This document shows positions 7,972 through 11,978 of a stretch of 11,978 nucleotides of DNA, piece by piece (position 1 is the first letter of the stretch; each line of letters starts with the position of its first letter). The DNA comes from Idiomarina sp. UBA6142. Its GTDB lineage: Bacteria > Pseudomonadota > Gammaproteobacteria > Enterobacterales > Alteromonadaceae. The position numbers and the translations under genes were made by a program. The stretch is from NCBI GenBank assembly GCA_002423905.1, contig DIVC01000080.1, positions 8,935 to 20,912 of the forward strand, in the 5' to 3' direction. Under the pieces are notes generated by a model, which saw nothing but the letters and a program-made list of their open reading frames with translations, was not told where the DNA came from and did not search any database.

Positions 7972-8007
7972 AAAATAGCCCGAAGCTTGTCTTCGGGTTA
8001 TTTTTTT
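7972..8007 (+). terminator. Intrinsic terminator after tRNA-Asp
   Basis: ATAGCCCGAAG (7975-7985) pairs with CTTCGGGTTAT (7991-8001), including one G-T pair, around the 5-nt loop CTTGT, followed by seven T's (8001-8007). It is the first terminator after the hupB promoter, so it closes the hupB/tRNA-Asp unit. Confidence 0.9.
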
Positions 8008-8021
8008 CTGTCACAACCAGA

Positions 8022-8027
8022 TATAAT
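8022..8027 (+). promoter_or_regulatory. Candidate -10 element of ppiD
   Basis: A perfect TATAAT lies 40 nt before the ppiD start. At 16-18 nt spacing, the -35 position falls in the T tract of the preceding terminator and matches consensus poorly (TTATTT or similar). The promoter may therefore be weak or depend on an activator. I see no sigma32 or CpxR-type site. Confidence 0.5.
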
Positions 8028-8067
8028 GGCGCGCGACATTACAGAATAGCTTGAGGTTGAGAGAATT

Positions 8068-9930
8068 ATGTTGGAGTCAATACGGGAAAGGTCAGGTAGC
8101 TTATTTGTTAAGGTCCTGCTGGTGCTGATTGCGTTGACCTTTGCGTTGACTGGTATCAGTGGTTATATCACCAGCACTGCTGATCCAGCAGTTGCGAGTG
8201 TCAATGGCGAAGACATTAACCGCATCGAGTTTGATCGTGCGGTGGAAAGTGAGCGCAACCGTCAGCGTGAGCAATTAGGTGATTTTTACGCTCAGTTAGC
8301 TGCTGATCCGGGGTTCAACCAGCAATTACGTCAGCGTGTATTAACTGACTTGGTGAATCAGCGGCTAGTCGTTCAGTATGCTGCGGCGCAAGGTTTACGG
8401 GTTTCTGATGAGCAAGTCAAAGAAGCTATTCGTAACATTCCAAGCCTGCGCGTTGCCGGACAGTTCGATAATGCCAGTTACCAATTCACCTTGCGTAGTT
8501 TAGGCTACACGCCGGATGGATTCGCAGAAATGATGCGGACCGACTTAACGCGCAGCCAATTATTACAAAGCCTAGTGAATAGTGAGTTCGCCTTAGCGAA
8601 TGAGACTGAGGCACTGCAGGCTTTGATTAACCAAACACGTAGCGGTGCCTATGTGACGCTACCACTGGACGATTATCAGGCACAGGTCGAGGTGACTGAG
8701 GAACTCGTGAATGATTGGTATCAGCGCAACATAAGCCAATTTGCCGTAGCCGAGCAGGTAAAAGTTGAATACTTAGCGCTCGATGCTGCCGATCTGATGG
8801 ATCGTGTCAGTATTGATGAAGCCGTGGTGGAAGCTTGGTATGCCAACAACCGCGATAGTTTTGTGACGGCGTCGCAATATCGCTTTTCGCACATTCTGAT
8901 CGAAGGTGACGATAGCGCGGCGCGAGCTCGTGCTGAAGAAGCATTAGCAGCGCTGCAGCAAGGTGCTGACTTTGCCGCCCTAGCTGAGCAATATTCCGAT
9001 GACTTATTCTCGGCTGAGCAAGGTGGTGATTTGGAGTTCATTGAACCTGGCACCATGGATGCAGACTTTGAAGCAGCTGCATTTGCACTCACTGAGATTG
9101 GCGACACAACCGGTATCGTGCCGACTTCATTTGGTTTTCATATTATTAAGTTGACCGACCGTATTGAAGGTTCGACGACGTCGTTGGATGAAGTGCGTGA
9201 TGATATCATCGCGAATTTAACCGAGCAGCAGCTGAAGCAGGTTTACTATGAAGTGCAGCAAACCGCAGCGCAATTGGCATTTGAGATCCCAGATAGTATG
9301 ACTGAGCTAGCTGCTCAAACCGGTTTGACAGTACAAACAACGGACTGGATTAATCGTAGTAATAGCCCTGCGGTACTCAGACATGGCGCGGTTGTGCAGC
9401 AAATCTTTAATCAACAATTTATTGCCGAAGGTCTCAATAGCGACATTATAGAAACCAGCGATACCACTGCGGTTGTTGCTCGAGTTATTGACTACCTACC
9501 CGAGACCACGCGAGCACTAGACGAAGTCCGTGATACGGTTGTTGCGGCAGTGCTCAAAGAGCAAGCGCAACAGTTAGCGGAAGCTGAGGCCAAAGCGCTG
9601 ATGGCGCAGCTGCAAGCTGGCGAAGCGCTCAGCAAACAGCTGGTTTACATGAGTGCGGTGACCCGTCGTTCGAGTGACTACCCGCGTGCAGTGATTAGTG
9701 CTTTATTTGACTTATCAGCACCGATAGCAGGCACTGCGCAAGTAACCACGACAACGGTTACCAATGGTGATATTGCAGTGGTTCAACTGACAGACGTGCA
9801 GGCCGGTGAGGTTGATGCAGCAACGTTGGTACAAACCCAAGAGCAATTTACCAATAGCATGACCCAAACCATCTACGGGGCTTTTATTGAGGCACTCCGA
9901 GCCGACGCTCGCATCGACATACGGCTGTAA
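8068..9930 (+). CDS. ppiD: PpiD, membrane-anchored periplasmic SurA/parvulin-type chaperone
   Basis: The product is 620 aa (E. coli 623). It is anchored in the inner membrane near the SecYEG translocon and helps newly exported proteins in the periplasm. A short cytoplasmic start (MLESIRERSGS) is followed by a single membrane segment at about residues 13-34. A SurA-like chaperone region comes next, then a parvulin domain at about 268-366, then an alpha-rich C-terminal chaperone region. The parvulin domain keeps the motifs RFSHILI (His275) and SFGFHIIKL (His358). As I recall it, E. coli PpiD lacks these histidines and is considered catalytically inactive, so this homologue might retain isomerase activity. 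ATG 8068 has GAGAG (8059-8063) and GAGG (8053-8056) upstream. It has its own transcript boundaries. Confidence 0.96.
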   Translation: MLESIRERSGSLFVKVLLVLIALTFALTGISGYITSTADPAVASVNGEDINRIEFDRAVESERNRQREQLGDFYAQLAADPGFNQQLRQRVLTDLVNQRLVVQYAAAQGLRVSDEQVKEAIRNIPSLRVAGQFDNASYQFTLRSLGYTPDGFAEMMRTDLTRSQLLQSLVNSEFALANETEALQALINQTRSGAYVTLPLDDYQAQVEVTEELVNDWYQRNISQFAVAEQVKVEYLALDAADLMDRVSIDEAVVEAWYANNRDSFVTASQYRFSHILIEGDDSAARARAEEALAALQQGADFAALAEQYSDDLFSAEQGGDLEFIEPGTMDADFEAAAFALTEIGDTTGIVPTSFGFHIIKLTDRIEGSTTSLDEVRDDIIANLTEQQLKQVYYEVQQTAAQLAFEIPDSMTELAAQTGLTVQTTDWINRSNSPAVLRHGAVVQQIFNQQFIAEGLNSDIIETSDTTAVVARVIDYLPETTRALDEVRDTVVAAVLKEQAQQLAEAEAKALMAQLQAGEALSKQLVYMSAVTRRSSDYPRAVISALFDLSAPIAGTAQVTTTTVTNGDIAVVQLTDVQAGEVDAATLVQTQEQFTNSMTQTIYGAFIEALRADARIDIRL

Positions 9931-9952
9931 TAGCCGGTTCTCTGCCTCAGGT

Positions 9953-9986
9953 AAAAAGCCAGTCGTATTATCGACTGGCTTTTTTT
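9953..9986. terminator. Bidirectional terminator between ppiD and batD
   Basis: AAAAAGCCAGTCG (9953-9965) pairs with CGACTGGCTTTTT (9972-9984) around a 6-nt loop. Seven T's follow on the plus strand (9980-9986), and five A's precede, giving a T run on the minus strand. It lies between two convergent genes and can serve both. Confidence 0.92.
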
Positions 9987-10000
9987 ATGCAGGGGGCTGT

Positions 10001-11710
10001 TTAGCCTGGGTAGAGTGGCGGCAATATATTGCTTTGAGCAGCTACCGCGTGGGTCTGCCGCTGCACCGCCTGAACCGCCCGCCACAGGGCTTTGCCTTCT
10101 TGCCATGGCGCTTGGTCTGCAGCGTAGCGGCACTGGCTTAAATGCTCTAGTTGACTGCGTAATGGCGCATGGTTGAAGTAATTCGCTAAGCTGGGCAAGT
10201 ACGGTGGTGTGAGGCCAAGCTGATGCTGAGCCCAGTGTTTGAGGGCTAGTTCAGCATGCTCAGCGTGATTGTCAGCACAGGCTTTGCGTAATTGTTTAAA
10301 GTCATAGATCACTGGCGTGGTAATCGCTGGTTGCTGAGAGTGCAAGCGCAGGCGCTGCAGCTGCCATAGCAGCACCACAGTGGTGGCAGCCCACAAAGCG
10401 ATCACCAGCATCATCAGATAGGGCCACCACCCAGCATTATTGTGCTGGTTCACCAACAATGCAGGCGTAGCAATGGTATCGAGCGGTTGAGTGACTGCCA
10501 CCGCTGTTTGTGGTGCTTGTGGCTGTAAGCCTGAGGCGGCGGCAATATCGATGTCAAGCGGCTGACTAATACTGCGTTCGATGCGGCCACTGACGGTATT
10601 AAACCAGACTAATTCTTGTGCTGGAATCGTCAGTCGGCCACTTTGTCGTGGAATAATCGTGACTTGGGTGAGCTGTTGTGCAACTAGTTTGCCATTGCGT
10701 TCGCTGGTTTGCCGTTGGCTGGGCTCTGCATAGCTATCGGCGTTGTTAATCGCAGCGGGAATGAAGCGCGGTAATAAATCACTTTGAACACCAATGGCAG
10801 TGACCCGGTATTTTAGGGTCAGCGGTTCACCAACCTTGCCTTGAGTCACCTCATCGGGGTTCAAATCAACACTGATAGTCGCCAGTTCTGCCGGTAACCA
10901 ACTGGCAGTTGCCGGCCAGTCAGGCGGTACCGGTAACACCCTAATGGTCAGCGGTGGTGCTGCCGTAGTGACTGTTTCAGCGCCGCTCATTGAGGAGAAC
11001 GGTGAGAGACTGCGGCCGCTGTTGATTTGTCCATTAAAAACCGGCGCCTTGATGACCAGTTCACCCGAGCGTTGCGGGGTAATAAGATACACGCGTTTGA
11101 ACACCTGAAAACGCTTACCGTTGCGCATTTCATAGCTTTCTTGGTCTTTACCAAGCTGGCTAATTTCGGCGTTTTCGAGTTGTGGTGGCAAAATATTGCC
11201 ACTAAGTAAATTGGCACCTAAATAAAGCTTGGCGGTCATTTGCAGTTGCTGTTGCACGTATAATTGATCGCGGTCAAGTTCAACCTCCATAAAGGCAGCG
11301 GGTATTTGTTGTGCTTGTTGTTCAGCTGATAGGGGTTGAACTTCAAGCTCAATACTATTGCTCAGAGCCCCTGCTACCTGAACTGGGCCAATACGATAGA
11401 TGCCGGGCTCGGTTGGAGCTTGCAAAACGGTCCGAAATTCAGTGCTTCGTGAGGTTTGGCCGTTGATGATCTGGGTGCTGGAGCTGACTGAGGTCGATAG
11501 CACGCGGAACTGATCCAACTGCTGTTCCGGCTGCCAAGCGGTTCGCGATAGGTGGTCGTCAGCGATTACCATGAGGGTAAAACTACTGCCGCTGGTTACC
11601 GGATTGTTATCGACGCTAATATTTACGTCAACGGCTAACCCGCTTGGGCTAAACCAAGCAATCCCCAATGCTAGTGCCGTTGCTCGTAGTTTTGTCATGA
11701 CCGTTACCAC
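10001..11710 (-). CDS. batD: BatD-family membrane protein (aerotolerance-type)
   Basis: The product is about 569 aa. A Sec signal peptide (basic KLR, then hydrophobic residues, cleavage near residues 25-27) precedes a long periplasmic region of beta-sandwich repeats (about 28-425). BatD-like phrases include the I-NGQTSRSTEF segment near 81-92, EPGIYRIGPVQV and PQRSGELVI. One membrane helix lies at about 430-450, followed by a cytoplasmic tail of about 120 residues. Bat operons encode MoxR ATPase, VWA and TPR proteins; BatD is implicated in stress or oxygen tolerance in some bacteria, with unclear molecular function. The GTG start at 11710 has AGGAG about 10 nt upstream and overlaps the preceding gene's end by 7 nt. 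ATG at 11698 (MTKLRA...) is a good alternative and gives a shorter n-region. Its 3' end meets the shared terminator. Confidence 0.88.
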   Translation of the reverse strand: MVTVMTKLRATALALGIAWFSPSGLAVDVNISVDNNPVTSGSSFTLMVIADDHLSRTAWQPEQQLDQFRVLSTSVSSSTQIINGQTSRSTEFRTVLQAPTEPGIYRIGPVQVAGALSNSIELEVQPLSAEQQAQQIPAAFMEVELDRDQLYVQQQLQMTAKLYLGANLLSGNILPPQLENAEISQLGKDQESYEMRNGKRFQVFKRVYLITPQRSGELVIKAPVFNGQINSGRSLSPFSSMSGAETVTTAAPPLTIRVLPVPPDWPATASWLPAELATISVDLNPDEVTQGKVGEPLTLKYRVTAIGVQSDLLPRFIPAAINNADSYAEPSQRQTSERNGKLVAQQLTQVTIIPRQSGRLTIPAQELVWFNTVSGRIERSISQPLDIDIAAASGLQPQAPQTAVAVTQPLDTIATPALLVNQHNNAGWWPYLMMLVIALWAATTVVLLWQLQRLRLHSQQPAITTPVIYDFKQLRKACADNHAEHAELALKHWAQHQLGLTPPYLPSLANYFNHAPLRSQLEHLSQCRYAADQAPWQEGKALWRAVQAVQRQTHAVAAQSNILPPLYPG

Positions 11711-11978
11711 TGTTGCTGTACTCCTGCAGGTGGACGTTGCTGACGCCGTTGCTGGGCTTCAAGGCGCATTTTATTGCGCAGCAAAAGGGCAGGGTCGTCG
11801 TCAATACGATTAAGCCATTGCTCTAATTGCTGCCGTTGTTCGTCAGTGAGCTGCTGCTGCCGTTGTTCATCAGACAACGGTTGCTGTTGCTGTTCATTCT
11901 GTTGCTGCTGTTGTTGATCCTCTGACTGTTGTTGATCCTCGGACTGTTGCTGGTCTTCGGACTGTTGCTGGTCATCGG
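11704..11978 (-). CDS. C-terminal end of a VWA/TPR BatB-type protein, glutamine-rich; 5' part outside the window
   Basis: An open frame enters from the right edge and ends with TAA at 11704-11706, giving 90 visible codons. It starts in a QQQSED tandem repeat, then a Q-rich stretch, then two related DEQRQQ-type segments. The final part contains QWLNRIDDDPALLLRNKMRLE, which matches the conserved end of gammaproteobacterial VWA-TPR (BatB/BatC fusion-type) proteins, followed by a Q/R-rich tail ending in QQQW. The acidic-glutamine stretch before this motif is common in the family. Stop codon and batD start overlap, so the two genes are translationally coupled and form one operon. The VWA and TPR domains are not visible, so the assignment rests on the tail and on the neighbour. 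Confidence 0.8.
   Translation of the reverse strand, partial: DDQQQSEDQQQSEDQQQSEDQQQQQQNEQQQQPLSDEQRQQQLTDEQRQQLEQWLNRIDDDPALLLRNKMRLEAQQRRQQRPPAGVQQQW
11905..11976 (-). repeat. 18-bp tandem repeat encoding QQQSED in the BatB-type gene
   Basis: Four tandem 18-bp units lie on the minus strand (11976-11959, 11958-11941, 11940-11923, 11922-11905), each encoding a two-acidic, three-glutamine hexapeptide pattern. The units differ mainly at synonymous or near-synonymous positions (CAG/CAA, GAC/GAT). The array may extend beyond the window edge. Since 18 is a multiple of three, copy changes keep the frame. Confidence 0.85.

Noticed and set aside
11571..11813. Plus-strand open frame of 80 codons across the batD start
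   Set aside because: It is antisense to the overlapping ends of two well-supported minus-strand genes.
11881..11978. Repeat array read as a possible CRISPR
   Set aside because: The units are contiguous 18-bp in-frame codon repeats with no spacers, so it is a coding repeat.

Overview
The window is a gammaproteobacterial chromosomal segment. Protein style and gene order suggest a marine Alteromonadales-type organism, perhaps Idiomarina/Pseudidiomarina-like; that family guess is inference. Base composition looks even and codon use is similar throughout. I see no insertion sequence, prophage, CRISPR array or other sign of recent transfer. The core is the conserved protein quality-control block tig-clpP-clpX-lon-hupB-ppiD, in the same order as in Escherichia coli.

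Layout. Positions 1-287 hold the end of a tRNA cluster: Arg(UCU), partial at the window edge, then His(GUG) and Pro(UGG). At 392-1330 is a small secreted Sel1/TPR-repeat protein of unknown function. At 1482-2783 is trigger factor, with its own sigma70-type promoter, followed by a strong intrinsic terminator that overlaps a probable clpP promoter. clpP and clpX (2888-4799) form a tight operon ending in a second terminator. lon (4941-7280) is preceded by a near-consensus sigma32 heat-shock promoter. A 325-bp intergenic region carries an imperfect hairpin and a strong extended -10 promoter for hupB (7606-7878). A tRNA-Asp gene begins only 7 nt after the hupB stop codon and shares its terminator. 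ppiD (8068-9930) follows, and a bidirectional terminator separates it from a convergent minus-strand pair: batD (10001-11710) and the C-terminal end of a glutamine-rich VWA/TPR (BatB-type) protein running off the right edge.

How the genes work together. Trigger factor receives nascent chains at the ribosome. ClpXP and Lon are ATP-dependent cytoplasmic proteases that remove tagged, regulatory and misfolded proteins. PpiD is the inner-membrane-anchored periplasmic counterpart that meets chains leaving the Sec translocon. HU is a nucleoid protein located in the same conserved block. The Bat proteins are membrane-associated factors linked to stress tolerance in other bacteria, and their exact role is unsettled.

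No clearly new biological system is visible. The points most worth a second look are the hupB/tRNA-Asp arrangement, the promoter lying inside the tig terminator, the sigma32 site upstream of lon, the Sel1 protein with a TonB-box-like segment, the PpiD that keeps parvulin histidines, and the 18-bp tandem repeat in the BatB-type gene.
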